Positions 52,408 through 64,000 of a stretch of DNA of 64,000 nt are shown here, one piece after another. A model generated the notes under the pieces. It made no database searches and was not told the DNA's origin. It saw only the letters and a program-made list of their open reading frames with translations. The translations under genes and the position numbers were made by a program. Within the stretch, counting starts at the first letter, position 1. Every line of letters begins with the position of its first letter. The DNA is taken from NCBI GenBank assembly GCA_020002185.1, contig CM034539.1, positions 33,713,017 through 33,777,016 on the forward strand. The letters are read 5' to 3'. This DNA is from Paraescarpia echinospica (taxonomy: Eukaryota > Annelida > Polychaeta > Sabellida > Siboglinidae).

Positions 52408-53468
52408 CATAGCGGAGGGGCGTACCATCCACGAGGGCTGCGAGGGAAAATTTGACATATCCATTTATGTATCAAGTACGTCAGGTGTGTGAAATAAATT
52501 ACACAAACAACACTGCATTACGATATATATGGGCCGCAGCGAAGGTCAAAGGTACACAAAGGTACACCCGTTCTTTGACTTGACACAATGGTCGTTTTTA
52601 TCAGCGTCTGTTGAATACACATGATTCGTGTTACTCAATCAACATAAAACACATAGGGTGTCTCCAAGATAGACGAAAACTGGAGACGATTGTTTTGTTA
52701 AAGGAATTCCCCACTCGCCCTTGCCATTGTTTTTGCAGACGCGCACCGAATTCGCACACTTTAAACGCAGTGGGGGCGCATCTTACTTTTTCCGTTATGT
52801 TTACGACATTAACAGTAAAAAAACGTAGTCCCTCATATTGTTATGAAAATCTGTTGACGTTTCTTGTGTGATATGTTTAGCAATTTTCACGATCAAAGAG
52901 TAACACCACACTTCTCAAAGTGACAACGTCAAAGAGAACGTTCGTGCAGATAAACTATTCGATGACAAGCCCACATATATGGAATAAATTGCCAAAATGT
53001 TAGCGATAACAATAACGCCATTAGTGATAAAATATTAAAACACATACGTATTCTGTCTGTATGGAGACATGAATATGATTGCGTGACGCATTTTGTAAAA
53101 ACTGCTCAACTAAACCTTATATCTAGCTTTAGAACAAATCTCGACATATTAGTCTGTGTACGATGCAATCAAACAAACGACTTGTTATCTGGCATGGGTA
53201 TCAGGCACGAAGTCCAACGTGTGGTAGAAGTTCATTGACTTTACTGACTTAATTTAAGCCGGTCTATTTTGTCAATGTGGAAACACACTCAAAATAGTAC
53301 GTGTTAGCAGACGTATTTATTCATCAGCAGGTTTGTGATACGGAATGTAAGTCTTGGCTGTTGTTGAACAATGCGACCTCGATCAGCATATATAATTTGG
53401 GTTCAACGTTTTACACACCATAATTTTAAGATGTTGACTCAAACTTTGTGGAACACGTTCTTGCACTT
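52408..53468. other. Unique spacer between long repeat and globin D
   Basis: No gene recognised. An open frame at 52611-52871 has no known features. Confidence 0.5.
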
Positions 53469-53514
53469 GTCCGATTCCGACGCCTTGATGTGTAATGCCA
53501 CCCACGTTCATTGC

Positions 53515-53517
<3 letters not shown>

Positions 53518-53603
<86 letters not shown>
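53518..53603. repeat. (CA)n(TA)n compound microsatellite upstream of globin D
   Basis: Inserted within the segment shared with copy A; absent at the equivalent position near 7.01 kb. Confidence 0.95.
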
Positions 53604-53605
<2 letters not shown>

Positions 53606-53731
53606 TGCATATACTTGTTTTGTAAAACATACAAATGAGGATGAAGCGTTTCATTCTTTGTGCCATTATGTAACTGTATATGTGGACCGGACTTCAATAA
53701 CAGTTGAGGTCATCAAGACACGATTATTATG

Positions 53732-53834
53732 TGACGTCGTACACATATAAAACTGCAAACATTAGAGACGCAGAACATCGCTTCTACAAAAACACGTCAG
53801 CGAAGAACAAACGCGGACAAAGGCACGTTCTGTC
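53732..53834 (+). pseudogene. Globin copy D, promoter and leader-exon remnant
   Basis: TGACGTC (53732) and TATAAAA (53746) keep the spacing of copy A, and AACATTAGAGACGCAGAACA is shared exactly. The leader donor GTGAGT of copy A reads TTGAGA here, so splicing would be lost. Similarity to copy A begins near 53469, matching 6975. Confidence 0.75.
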
Positions 53835-54508
53835 TTGAGAATATTTATCAACACTTGGGACATTAGCTTACAAACAAGCACGAAACAAAAAATCAAGGGG
53901 AGCTGTCATAACCATTACACCATGTCGTAATCTCCTTCCCACTGAATATTTATTTTCTGCAGTTGTCACTTACGACATTGTTTGCAACATATGATCATTA
54001 TATGGCGTCACATGGAAATGGCTGAACATTAAATTTGTTCATTGAAAGAAGTAAATGAATCTAAATAACGTTTGTCATTTTGAAATGTATTGCCAATTGG
54101 CATGTTTCAAGTGATTTATGAAAGGACGTGAATGAGCGTAGAAAGAGGCGAGTGGACTTCTGCTCCTGGGATGATATATATATCTATATAGTTCAAGTAG
54201 AAATATATAATATAAATTATATTTCCATGACCATAACGCTTTCTTTTAATCATGTCGCATTTTGTAAACATAAATACGCCACCTATCCCTGTGATATGTG
54301 AATGAAAATTAGTTCCGTTTTTCTTAATTGTAACTGTAGCTATATTAACTCATATAATAATACATATATGTTCGTTTTGTCACATGATTATAACCTCTGG
54401 CCGTGGTGTGTCAGATAATTTGAACCGTGCGAACACTACTGATAGTATGTGTCCACTGTTTTATACAACTGCTTAATATTTATCTACATTTATTCTTTGT
54501 CACAATTA

Positions 54509-54627
54509 ATGAGTTATCTAATACAAATGGTCCTTGGTATGTGCGGCGCAGCCTCTGTAATACAACTTACCAGGTGGTGTGTGGCGTAGCGCCTGTATGT
54601 GGAAGTATATGGTGTTCACAAGAAGTA
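54509..54627 (+). pseudogene. Globin copy D, degenerate exon 1 with internal duplication
   Basis: ATGAGTTATCTAATACAA opens an exon 1 homolog (MSYLIQMV, CGAAS). The sequence then restarts part-way with TAATACAACTTACCAGGTGG, followed by CCTGTATGTGGAAG, so the signal-peptide segment is partly duplicated in tandem and out of frame. The acceptor AG before the ATG is lost (CACAATTA). No exon 2 or 3 was found downstream. Confidence 0.82.
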
Positions 54628-54628
54628 G

Positions 54629-54950
54629 TTATGTCGTATTTTATAAACATAAATCCTAATTCACGACCTATCCCTGTGATATTCGAATGCATATTAGTTC
54701 AGCCTTTCTTAACTGTAGCGTTAGCTGAATTAACTCGTATAGTAATGCATATATATGTTCGCTTTGTTACACGATTATAAACACGGGCCATGGTGTGTCA
54801 GATAACTTTAACCGTGCGAACACAGTACTGTACTCTAAGTACGTTCCAGTGTTCAATACAACTGCTCAACATGTATCTACATTTATTCTTTGTGACAGAT
54901 AATGAGATGTCTAATGATAACTCATCAACGTATTGTCAGTAAACATATAA
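54629..54950 (+). pseudogene. Globin copy D, second tandem copy of intron end plus exon 1 start
   Basis: Repeats the 54243-54510 segment (TATGTCG...TTTTATAAACATAAAT through TTTATTCTTTGTGACAG), then ATAATGAGATGTCTAAT before similarity fades. This copy keeps the CAG acceptor but its exon is only a stub, starting with the ATG at 54902. Confidence 0.8.
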
Positions 54951-55219
54951 TGTAAGTGACAATGACTTGTGACCGTTTCAGAAAACCTACATATCAAGAT
55001 ATTATTATGAAAGTATTACTTCGACTTCATGATAGAGCACATCACATAGCGGTAACCAACATTATACAAGTACAGTACAACTATTGGATGATCAACTGAA
55101 CCCAATTATACCAAAATATATACCAAAACGCCTTCATTATGTGCGTCTTTAACATTATGGCACAATTACTCCTGATACTCGTTAGACTCATTAATAACTT
55201 ACTGATTCTCATATGACAC

Positions 55220-56620
55220 ATCCTCGTTATCTTCGTCCTAAGTAGATGCCTTCCCATTGAATGGATTGTTGCATTCAAGTCCACCCCACAGGCACAAAAG
55301 ATGCTGCATGCGACTTGGCGTCCAGTACATCCGCAGTTGTTGGCTTTTACAGTTCCGCTCTGACTCACAACCGCATCGTACGAACTTGAGTACAGACTCA
55401 GGAGCTAGGGGTACTCCACCAACAACAGTGCGATGATATGGGGCTTTGTTGGCGTAGTCTGCCTCCCATCCCAACTCTACTGGATTAAGGGGTGGGGGCC
55501 CGATTCTAGGACCCCATACCGTTGTGCAACCTGGTAATGGCATCTGAGATCATTCTAGACAAATGCCTGAGTTGTTGGTGGGAGAGAGCATAGTTTAGGG
55601 ACAGAAGCAGTACTCGTTCCAGTTTTTCAGCGCCACATGCGCTGCCGGCACTCTCTCGTGGAGTTACACTTCAGCTTGCTGCCATAACATACAACTATCA
55701 ATGCAGTTGCCTCCCTCTCAACCTGCTCCATATTACCATCAGCTTTACCGATAGTGTCGAGTTTCAATCCATTCTTTGCTACTGATATGGCAGTTACCTT
55801 TCCAACTCCGTAAGTGGCCGCCACAGTATCACATCCACTTACAGTATGCGATGCAAGAACCTCAGAGATGATATCAGAGTGCTTCTTCGCAGTTGCTGAG
55901 ATGTCAACACATGTTCGGCCATGGATGGGAAACTGCATGATCGTGGGACATTGCAGGTTTGGGGCTGCATAATGGTGGAGAAACAGCGGCAACACATTCG
56001 TGACGTCAGCAACGACGGGGAACCTTGCCTGTGGATTCAAACCATTGGGTCATGATAATGTTCGCCTCCTCGTGTATAGAAGCTAGCTGGAAATGAGGTT
56101 GTTTCGCCCTTTGAACACTTGAGTCGGAACTGCATCTTCTCCGGTCACCACAAGTTGGTGGTCCTGTGTGGCATTGTTCAGGAAGTCGTTATCGTTCAGA
56201 ATTTGTTCACATACCAAGCTGTAGGTTGAGTAGTCCAGGTACTTGTCAAACGCCAGTTACACGTCGCTTTCAAAGAGTTTGGAGGCCAACCATACTTTGT
56301 AGCCTTGAAAAACAGGTCTGAACAGAGCTCTTTGCAGGCCAATCAATTGTCCAGAGAGCATCGGAGACATCAATAACCACAGCAGTCGGAGAGCCCCAAG
56401 CGCTCAATATGACTTCCACAGCAAGGTTTTTGTCTTGAGCGTTGATTTGCCGGTCGCCACTCTCAAGCTCCCATCTGGATGGAACATGGAGGGTGGGTAT
56501 AGGCTGCCAGTTCGGTTGAGAGAACTTGCGGTAAGTCGATATATCTGTTGCTGACTAGAAGACCTATGAATCTGGCATAGATGGCCTCCTGGTCCAACAC
56601 TTTCCGCTCTTCAATCGAAT
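55220..56620 (-). pseudogene. Broken gene of a multicopy invertebrate family with FEN/PIN-like features
   Basis: Minus strand, several frames. It starts near 56.4 kb with TAVVIDVSDALWTID (PIN-like N terminus), then IHEEANI (compare the family's HEEADTR motif), VVADVTNVLPLFLHHY, and VLASHTVSGCDTVAATYGVG. The last resembles the helix-turn-helix GCD...GIG loop of FEN1/XPG-type nucleases. It then reads VELGWE, FVRCGCESERNC and, after a frameshift, NNCGCTGRQVACSIFCACG, a Cys-rich C terminus. In-frame stops and at least two frameshifts make it non-functional. Such genes are abundant in invertebrate genomes and often treated as transposon-associated; nuclease activity is my inference from the motif. 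Confidence 0.65.
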
Positions 56621-56649
56621 GGAGAAAAAAACGTTATTGTGTGAGTTGT

Positions 56650-58420
56650 GTATCAATGCAAAATTGTGGGTAACGGTATTGAAAATAGTCACGGACAAAT
56701 CTAAAGTAGGTCATATTCTTTCTTAAATTACAAACAAATGGGAAATCCAGCAATAGTCAACGATAGCTTATACATACAACTAACGGAAACGTATTGTATT
56801 GATATGGATGCCGCGTAAATTGTGCGCTTACAAATGCGTTTTCAAAGAGGATTGTTACCTCAGACAGCCTGTTTTGACCTACCAAGCATACAAGATTAAT
56901 CGTTATGAAAACATATATATGAAGAAATGTCACATTTTGGTATACGCCTATGCTGTAAGATACGTGTTTACACTGCGCAATAAAAAGAAACGTGGTGTCT
57001 TGTGAAATATAACTTTTATGGACATTGTTATACCTCTGACATGAACTGATGGTTTAAAGGTATAATGAGTCAAGTGCAGAGTGGGATCTATTACGTATGC
57101 ATTATTATGAAAGGTCGTGTTTATCACAGTGACAAAGATTCATGGAATGCAACAAGGTGATGGGATTGTGACAAGTGCAGCATACTGAAGAGTCAGAGAT
57201 CACACAGTTTGACCAATCAATGGTTTAGCTATGGCATTGTAAAGATTCTACTACGACTCCAGATGACCTTGACCTTTGCCTTAGCATGTGACTTTTACCT
57301 TCAGCTGTACAGATGATGTAGGTATTTGGATTCGTCATCATCAAAACCCCCATAAAAGAGTCTTTGATTTGCTACATCTTTAACGCTCTAATTCTAAAAC
57401 ATTTTAAGGGTTTCAAGACCTCAAAAGACCTTGATTTCGACTTACTTGATATGACCTTATCTTCTAAGCATCGCCAGACATATCCCAGTGAACTTAGCAT
57501 CCTGAAAAGACACGATTTTGACAACAACATCATCACTCTATCTGATATAATTCTAATGTTATAAGAATTCCAAGGAGTTTTTGGCGTTTAGGCAGTCATT
57601 TTGACAGCCATTTTGGTTTTTTCTGCAATAAGAAATCAACCTATCTTTATGAAATCCTCAGAAATAGACTCCTTGCCCCAAAAAACCTATGTCTAGATCT
57701 CAAGATCACTTTCCTAAATCAATTGGTTCTGAAGTGATGTCTTTCAAGCATTTCCATCTTGTCGGTCATCTTGGATTCTGAAAAAGGCAAGCTGGTTTGA
57801 AGTCCACACCTAGTGGATTGTATTACTAGATGACACGGACTAATAAAAAATGCAAAGAAATTATTTTAGGGAACCATGTCAAGGACTTGGGAAAATATGG
57901 GGTTCTGCCAGTGAACTAATAGTTTTCTATAGTTTTCTGTAGAATTCTACCAACTGATCATGGTCATTTCAATTTTCTTTAGAATTCTATATATTATTCT
58001 ATGTGATTGTGTAGAATTCAATAATATTTATGGGAACTGCATATTTATGTAGAATTTTATAGAAAACTACATATTATTCTGTCTAATTGATGACGTATTT
58101 AATTTATGTAGAATTCCATAGAAAATTATATAGAATATTTATATAGTTTTTTATGGAAATTGCAGTTTTCTGCAGAATTCTATAGAAAACTATACAATAT
58201 TATGTAGTAGTAGTGGCATGTTTGATTTCTGTAGGATTCTATAGAATATTCTACAGCATTTTCTACAGAAGTTTATAGTTTTTATGGAAACTTTAACCAA
58301 GAATTCTAAAAATATTCTATAGATTTTACAGAATATACTATAAAATTGTATATTATATTTTTGAAACGTATGTATTTTGTGTCATGTGCACATGTGGTGA
58401 ATGCTTGAGCCAGAATAAAG
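56650..58420. other. Stretch without recognised genes
   Basis: AT-rich. Open frames at 56799-57005 and 57364-57564 are unrecognised. The segment 57920-58350 is a block of TAGAATTCTATAGAAAACTA-like short palindromic units. Confidence 0.5.
57920..58350. repeat. Degenerate TAGAATTCTATAG/AAAACTATA repeat block
   Basis: More than a dozen variants of TAGAATTCTA and TATAGAAAACTATA at irregular spacing, many self-complementary. Confidence 0.8.
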
Positions 58421-58427
58421 ATGATAA

Positions 58428-58468
<41 letters not shown>

Positions 58469-58784
58469 CTACGCTACGATGTTATTTTATAACTTTGTTG
58501 AATAAAACCGCGAATAAATTCAATCCGCGCTGTCCAGCTCCACGCATCTTAAATTATCCATGAGTATTTTCGGCGCGCGCGAACTTTTAGGCTGATTTGG
58601 TTTTGTGTCGCGGTCAAGGAAAGAAATATTATAATGAACAAATCGGGCCAGCGTCGTATTCATGCCACGAAACAAAAGGTAGAATACTGTCAAACAATGA
58701 TGTGTGTTGTTTTATAACAATTTGACCCACACTAATAATACTGAACAGCTAGATACGAAATAATTGTTGACGTTATTATGTAGC

Positions 58785-59000
58785 CAAGCATCGGAACCGT
58801 ATGTGGTGGCGATAAAGGTCCGAACACTAAATGCGCACGCGCCGATCGTAGCTTCTTTCCGGTGCTCCGGAGTTAGCCGAGCATAGGAACCGTGTGTTTT
58901 GGCGATAAAGGTCCGAGTATTCGACGCGCATACGCATGCCGGCTGCTGTGGTGCTCGGAACCATGTTTGTTAGCGTTAAAGATCCGTGCATTTTCCCGAC
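58785..59000. repeat. Three-copy repeat, GC-richer, 70-90-bp units
   Basis: GGAACCGTRTGTNNTGGCGATAAAGGTCCGA-like units at about 58793, 58888 and 58957, separated by CGCGCAYRCGC-type linkers, in otherwise AT-rich DNA. Confidence 0.8.
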
Positions 59001-60863
59001 AGCACTCACTTAGCAACACAATGTATAGCATTTTTAAGAATATTCTATAGGATTTATGCACACTTGGCTGATGGCCAAAGGTTTCTCCAGGCTGCACAAC
59101 TATGATATCAGTAACAGTGGTATTGTGTTTGCGTGTATGCATTCTGAATTATTGAATATTATTATATCACTTAATGCCTACTGTACATGTGTCATGGGAA
59201 AATGCGATATATCAAAACCCAATTACACACTTTGTCGTGATAGTGTTCATGAAAACTTTGACACGATATTGGAATATCTTAATAATACAAAATCATGACG
59301 ACTGATATCAAAAGCCAAACTGTTTTTCTAGAGTAAAACCTGTTTTTGGACAACCATCTGTTTTATCACTTAAAATTTGCCATCTTTTCAATGTTGGTGC
59401 CGTATGTTTATAGGAAGGTATATAGGACTATTTTTAATTTGGGCAAATTGTGCATTTTTGTTGCCCAAAATATGGAATGGATCACACTGTGTAAAAGTAT
59501 ATTGAATTTTTGAATTTTTTTTGTCAGACCCATTGTTTCCATGGTAACAAACAAAAGGCCACCATTTTGAGCCAACATTGGCAAATTTGGAAACACTCTT
59601 TTTGAGCACATGTATAATTACGATTCTTGCAAATCCATGTACTGTATTATCTATTTTGGGATGATTACAGCATTTTTCCATGTTCTATTTTTAAAATAAT
59701 TTTTGCTAAAGTTCAAACAATTGCAGCAAATGTGCTTATCTTTTTCACACTATTGATGATTTACAAATGTGTCTGATCATTTCATACAGCAGTGTCTGCT
59801 GAAAACCTTATTTGCATAGCATAATTACTCACAGAAATATCTCGTTTCCTTATGCATAAATTTAAGAAAAACAAATTCTGATCAATTTGCCGTCAAAGAT
59901 TGCATAATGCATTCGATTACCTGATATTAACATCCTTGATCCATGACTAAAATTCACTTTGTTGCTAGTATGCATACAAATGCATCATAGTCTGGCAGAA
60001 CACCATTTTGAGTATTTTGGGTCAAAAAACACCATTTCACCTGGGATGTCTGGTCACTCAAAACAGGTTTATTGCGTTTTGTCCGTAAACCCTTATACTA
60101 TTGTTGTACATTACTCATCATGCCTGAGTGCAATTGTGGTACACCAAGTTCAAAGAAATGGAAGAACATTATTCAGCCATGCTGATTGTGTCCAATCTAG
60201 AACCTTTGACAGAAAACCCGCCCCGCTTAAAAAACCTAAAGGATATGTTTCATGGCTTGTTTACGGTGTAATTTATATCAATCGAAATGTTAATAGAAAA
60301 TGAACGTGTAACTTGTTGGAGTTATTTGTAAACAACCACATTCTCAGTATAAATCAATTATGAATTGTGGATGCAATGTTTTGCAAAAAGGTGCGTGTTA
60401 CTGATTTTGTAATAATTGGAGCTGTTATTAATACTCTTAGACATGTTCGACTGTTTGGAATCTACTAGGATAAAATAAAAATAAATAGTATTATTACCTC
60501 GAACGGGTCATTCCATATTTGTGCTGCATCATTTACACCACTTAAATTAATACAAACATGTCACTCTCATCGGAAGTGATTCTAATGTTTGCTAAGCGCA
60601 GTCCACTGTTTCACAAATTACTCGATGTTTTAAATTTATAGATGATGCATATTGTATCAGGTAGAGGGGTGAGTTTGTGTGTACGTTAATAATAATGTAT
60701 CACGTATGCAGTTTTTAGCATGATGTTTCTTTTATCGTGGTCTTTTCTATAACAGATATACATGTATAATACTATGGCAAATAATATGACCCACACATTC
60801 GTAAAATGTCGGTAGACTTGACCATGTGGTAATAAATACCTTGCTAGATTTTGCATGCAGAAG

Positions 60864-60915
<52 letters not shown>

Positions 60916-61220
60916 CATGATAAAAGAAAATCAATGCTCAAAACTGCGTACATGATTATATAAATATATATATATATATATATACTAAATGGAAGAGTTT
61001 TTTCTTCCTCTACTCGAACACACATAAATATATGATAAATAAGTTGTATCATTATTATTATGCTTATTGGAAAAGACCTCTCAAAGCACCCAAAGTTTTT
61101 GTAAAATCGCAATATAGGGATAAATTTAAGAGCATAATATCTCAAAATCTACTTAACCTATTTTACTAAAATTATCACTGTGACCTATGAATCACACATG
61201 TATCACCACAAATCAAAATT
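59000..61220. other. Stretch without recognised genes
   Basis: Open frames at 59056-59298 and 59959-60303 are unrecognised. TA-rich runs at 60865-60912 and 60960-60984. Confidence 0.5.
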
Positions 61221-61329
61221 AGCTCAATATATACTTTTTAGTGGAACAGATTTATAGCACTCCATGATGAACATTTGAAATTTCCGGGCAGAGCATTTGT
61301 AATAATGTAAACATACACACAATCCCACA

Positions 61330-62055
61330 TACGAAAAGTGCAAAGCAGAACAGCTGTTTTGCCTTATTAAAGATCCATCATCCTCGTCTTTGTAGCCTGA
61401 GGCATCAGCCCACGATGCGACTCTACGACTTGGGAGATGAGCTGTCGCTGCTCTTCGTCGTCTGTGAGAGTCAGGTTGAAATCCGTCGCCAGTTTGAGGG
61501 CTTTCTCTCTCTGCACAGTCATTTACAACCCTCACACCAGAGACAGTCTTCACTGCGTTAAGATAGTCTTGGCGGCTGGGCCACGTATCTGGCTTGCTGT
61601 TGAGAAAGCTGCATTCAATGTTGAATGCAGTGAAGAAGTTGAGCGAACGTTCCGTTGCAAAATTGGCGAGGTGCACTTCATTGAAGGAGACTTCTTCGTC
61701 TTCTTCGCCTCCACCCGCCGCAGGTCATTCTTCTTTGCAGGTCTCCAAAAGGCGGCTACAGTTGCCGTCACGGTCAGAGAAGAGAACCAGAGACAATAGG
61801 TCTTCACTGAGATACCAGAGTTGGCCCCCTCATCTTCATTGCTGCTGTCTGTGCAATCACACCATCCACTTCATCGAAGTTCTCCAGGTCATTAAGGAGG
61901 CAGAGGTCGTTGATAGGCGCACTTCTGCTGCTGGCTGCATCTACCCATGCTCTGATGTAGATGGTGATCGTGAACAGGTAGATGTGCTGTAGAGTATGTA
62001 GTTCGTGGCTAGTAAGCTCGAATTGCTCACGGAAGGCGAATATCTTCAAGCAATA
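61330..62055 (-). pseudogene. Fragment of a multicopy invertebrate gene family (C-terminal part)
   Basis: Minus strand, in order: YIRAWVDAASSRSAPINDL and LENFDEVDGVIAQTAAMKM (about 61.8-61.95), then EVHLANFATERSLNFFTAFN, FLNSKPDTWPSRQDY, VSGVRVVNDCAERE. After a frameshift: LKLATDFNLTLTDDEEQRQL and ISQVVESHRGLMP. This matches a common uncharacterised invertebrate family whose C terminus reads V.VVNDTAERGV...EEQ.Q...QVV..HR. At least one frameshift and a gap replace the central HLWYL-type region. Function is unknown; many copies are probably transposon-linked. Confidence 0.65.
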
Positions 62056-62282
62056 AATCCCTCACCAATGGTCTCTCTGGCATCGCTCAACACATTACGT
62101 GTCTCCTTAGTTTCCACCTTTATATCACCTGGACTGCCTTCCTCGTTTGGGCTTCCAATCAATACCCTAACTATATCATTTAAATCGTGTACTTCCTTCT
62201 TTAAAGTTCTAACGTTAATACAACCCCGGCATTCAAAGTCCGTCAACTTCGCCTCAGCCCACGTCTTGTCGGAGCCAGACAT
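62046..62282 (-). pseudogene. LINE ORF1-like fragment with PHD-type C-x2-C end
   Basis: Reads MSGSDKTWAEAKLTDFECRG and CINVRTLKKEVHDL. FECRGC followed by a coiled-coil-like segment resembles the PHD-finger end plus coiled coil in ORF1 proteins of some invertebrate LINEs. It abuts the tail of the next LINE, which may have inserted into it. Tentative. Confidence 0.4.
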
Positions 62283-64000
62283 AATAATAATAATAATAAG
62301 ATAAATTCTATTGCGCCTAAATCCTTGGAAACCAAGCTCAGAGGCGCATCAAAACAAAACGGTTGGTCAATCTCAAAATCCATAAGTAGTTTTCCACTTG
62401 TCAACAGATGGGTTAAGGCGCTAGGGAGCTACGGTGGGTAAACAAGGTTGTAAAGATACGTTTTTAAATGACGACGGAATTTTGTAATATTTTCAACTGA
62501 TCTAACACTAAGAGGAAGCATATTCCAAAGAGTTGGTGCAGCAACAGAAAAAGCCCTAGTTCCAATGTTAGTGTTGACTCTAGGAACAAAAAGTAGGTCA
62601 GAACTAGATGATCGAAGCTGGATAGGTTTTCTTACCGGAGTAAGCATTAAATGCAAATAAGAGGGTTGCTTATTGGACAGTGCCTGGTATGTAATGGCAC
62701 AGATCTTAAATATTATACGATATCGTACAGGAAGCCAATGCAAAGACTTCAAAAGTGGTACAGAGCGAGAAAAACGAGGAGATCTTGTAATTACTCTTGC
62801 TAGACAATTTTGGACACGCTGAAGTTTTGTGATATCTTTGCTAGCGGTATTATAAAGGAGGGAATTGCAATAGTCAAGTCTGCTGCTAGCAAGCGCTGTT
62901 GCAATAGTCTTAGCAACATAAAATGACATATACCGACGAATCCGGCGAAGATCACGAATATGATTAAAAAAAAACAGCAGCGACATGTTTAAGACATGTG
63001 TTGTCGGAAATTGAAGTTACTATCAAAGATCACTCCTAGATTCCGCATCGAGGTTGCTGGCATGATATACTGATTCAAAATACGCGTAGGAAAAAAACAT
63101 CCAGTTTACAACGCTGCATTGGAGTACCAATAATGATCAATTCAGTTTTATTTGCATTTAATTTCAACTTGCTGTCAGTCATCCAGTGGAAGATATCTTG
63201 AAGGCAATCACTAAGTTGGTTAAGGAGCGATTTGTATCCGGGGTAGCCAACGAAATGTAGATCTGAGTATCATCAGCATAAAGATGATGATCTAAGTTAT
63301 GTCTTTGTATAACAGAGCTTAGTGGCGTGGTGTAAAGAGTAAAAAGCAAAGGCCCAAGAACAGAACCCTGGGGAATACCAAATAAAGCCGGCAGTGCAGC
63401 TGAATGATCAATCGTGTAAAACGCGGCAGACAGATCTAGTAAGGTAAGTGAAGTCACTTTACCATTATTAATGTTCAAGTTAATGTCATTATGAACCTTT
63501 AAGAGGGCAGTCTATGTTGAATGAAACTGCGTATATGCTAATTGTGACACATTAGTTAAGACATATGTGCTAATGTGAGACCTTAGACGACTTGCTACAA
63601 CCTTTTCTAGTATTTTGGAAATGAAGCTGAGATTAGAAATAGGTCTATAACTGTTTAGGTCTTGTTTAGGCAGAGATGACTTCTTAAGGAGTTGTGTGAC
63701 ATAGGCATATTAAAAATCATCAGGAAAACAGCCAGAACAAAGTGATGCATTTATAATATTTGTTATAGGTTCAATTAGTGTATCGAGACATGCTTTTAGC
63801 AGTATTGTTGGAAATGGATCAAGTGCACAATATTTATTTGGGGAGGACATCATTATTTTCCTAAATTCATCAAAGATGACCAAACTGCTACAAGCGACAC
63901 ACACCAAATCTCGCTTTGGCTTTACTTTCCTTTTGTACGGCGCCATGCTAGCTAGAATTTACTGATATTTTTATCTGATATAGTCAACTATGTTTAAACT
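62283..64000 (-). mobile_element. L2/Rex1/CR1-like LINE, 3' part, runs off window
   Basis: Minus strand RT: CALDPFPTILLKACLDTL (63.8 kb), [16 protein letters not shown], then [17 protein letters not shown] and [13 protein letters not shown] (63.25-63.4 kb). The 185-residue C-terminal frame at 62429-62986 has RLDYCNSLLYNTA, LQRVQNCLARVI, LHWLPVRYRI, RAFSVAAPTLWNMLP and ITKFRRHLKTYLY. The C-terminal frame is open, but the RT core lacks the segment between AFYTIDH and the GIPQGS motif. The tail is (TTATTA)n at 62283-62300. Confidence 0.92.

Overview
This is AT-rich, intron-bearing animal DNA, crowded with microsatellites and decayed retroelements and with few genes. The recognisable host genes are extracellular globins of the annelid giant-hemoglobin type: a signal peptide, a mature N-terminal Cys, introns at the classic globin positions B12.2 and G7.0, and a Cys 11 residues after the distal His. 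That cysteine position is the one described for sulfide-binding A2 chains of vestimentiferan tubeworms, so I infer an annelid, most likely a siboglinid tubeworm. Species cannot be settled from the sequence alone.

Layout: 0.7-3.45 kb holds a degenerate gag-bearing LTR retrotransposon with a 70-bp minisatellite and a short 3' LTR. 3.46-6.97 kb is a modular repeat in direct and inverted halves, interrupted by a CR1/L2-like LINE. 7.1-11.9 kb is globin copy A (leader exon, exon 1, exon 2; no exon 3 found). 12-16.3 kb is noncoding with simple repeats. 16.5-23.7 kb is a long repeat unit split by a 3.3-kb LINE. 25.5-30.2 kb is globin copy B, the only complete gene, with two large palindromes in its leader intron. 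30.4-33 kb holds a LINE fragment and a 5' LTR with a tRNA-Pro-like primer site. 33.4-37.4 kb is an RTE-type LINE split by a 1.3-kb insertion. 38.0-38.9 kb is globin pseudogene C. 39.4-39.8 kb is a LINE tail. 40-45.8 kb is mostly simple sequence with no gene seen. 45.8-52.4 kb is the second copy of the long repeat, split by a 1.55-kb solo LTR with clear target duplications. 53.5-54.95 kb is globin pseudogene D. 55.2-56.6 kb is a broken minus-strand gene resembling a FEN/PIN-type family. 61.3-62.05 kb is another broken multicopy invertebrate family. 62.05-64 kb holds LINE-derived sequence running off the window.

The four globin copies share a promoter-leader-exon arrangement: a TGACGTC element, a TATA-like box, an untranslated exon ending before GTGAGT, and an intron ending just before the ATG exon. 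They look like a tandem family of which one member (B) is intact, one (A) is incomplete or unresolved, and two (C, D) are dead. Copies A and D share more than 1 kb of upstream sequence, and each follows repeat modules of the same family, so duplication probably carried the flanks along. Everything else supported is mobile-element sequence, often nested.
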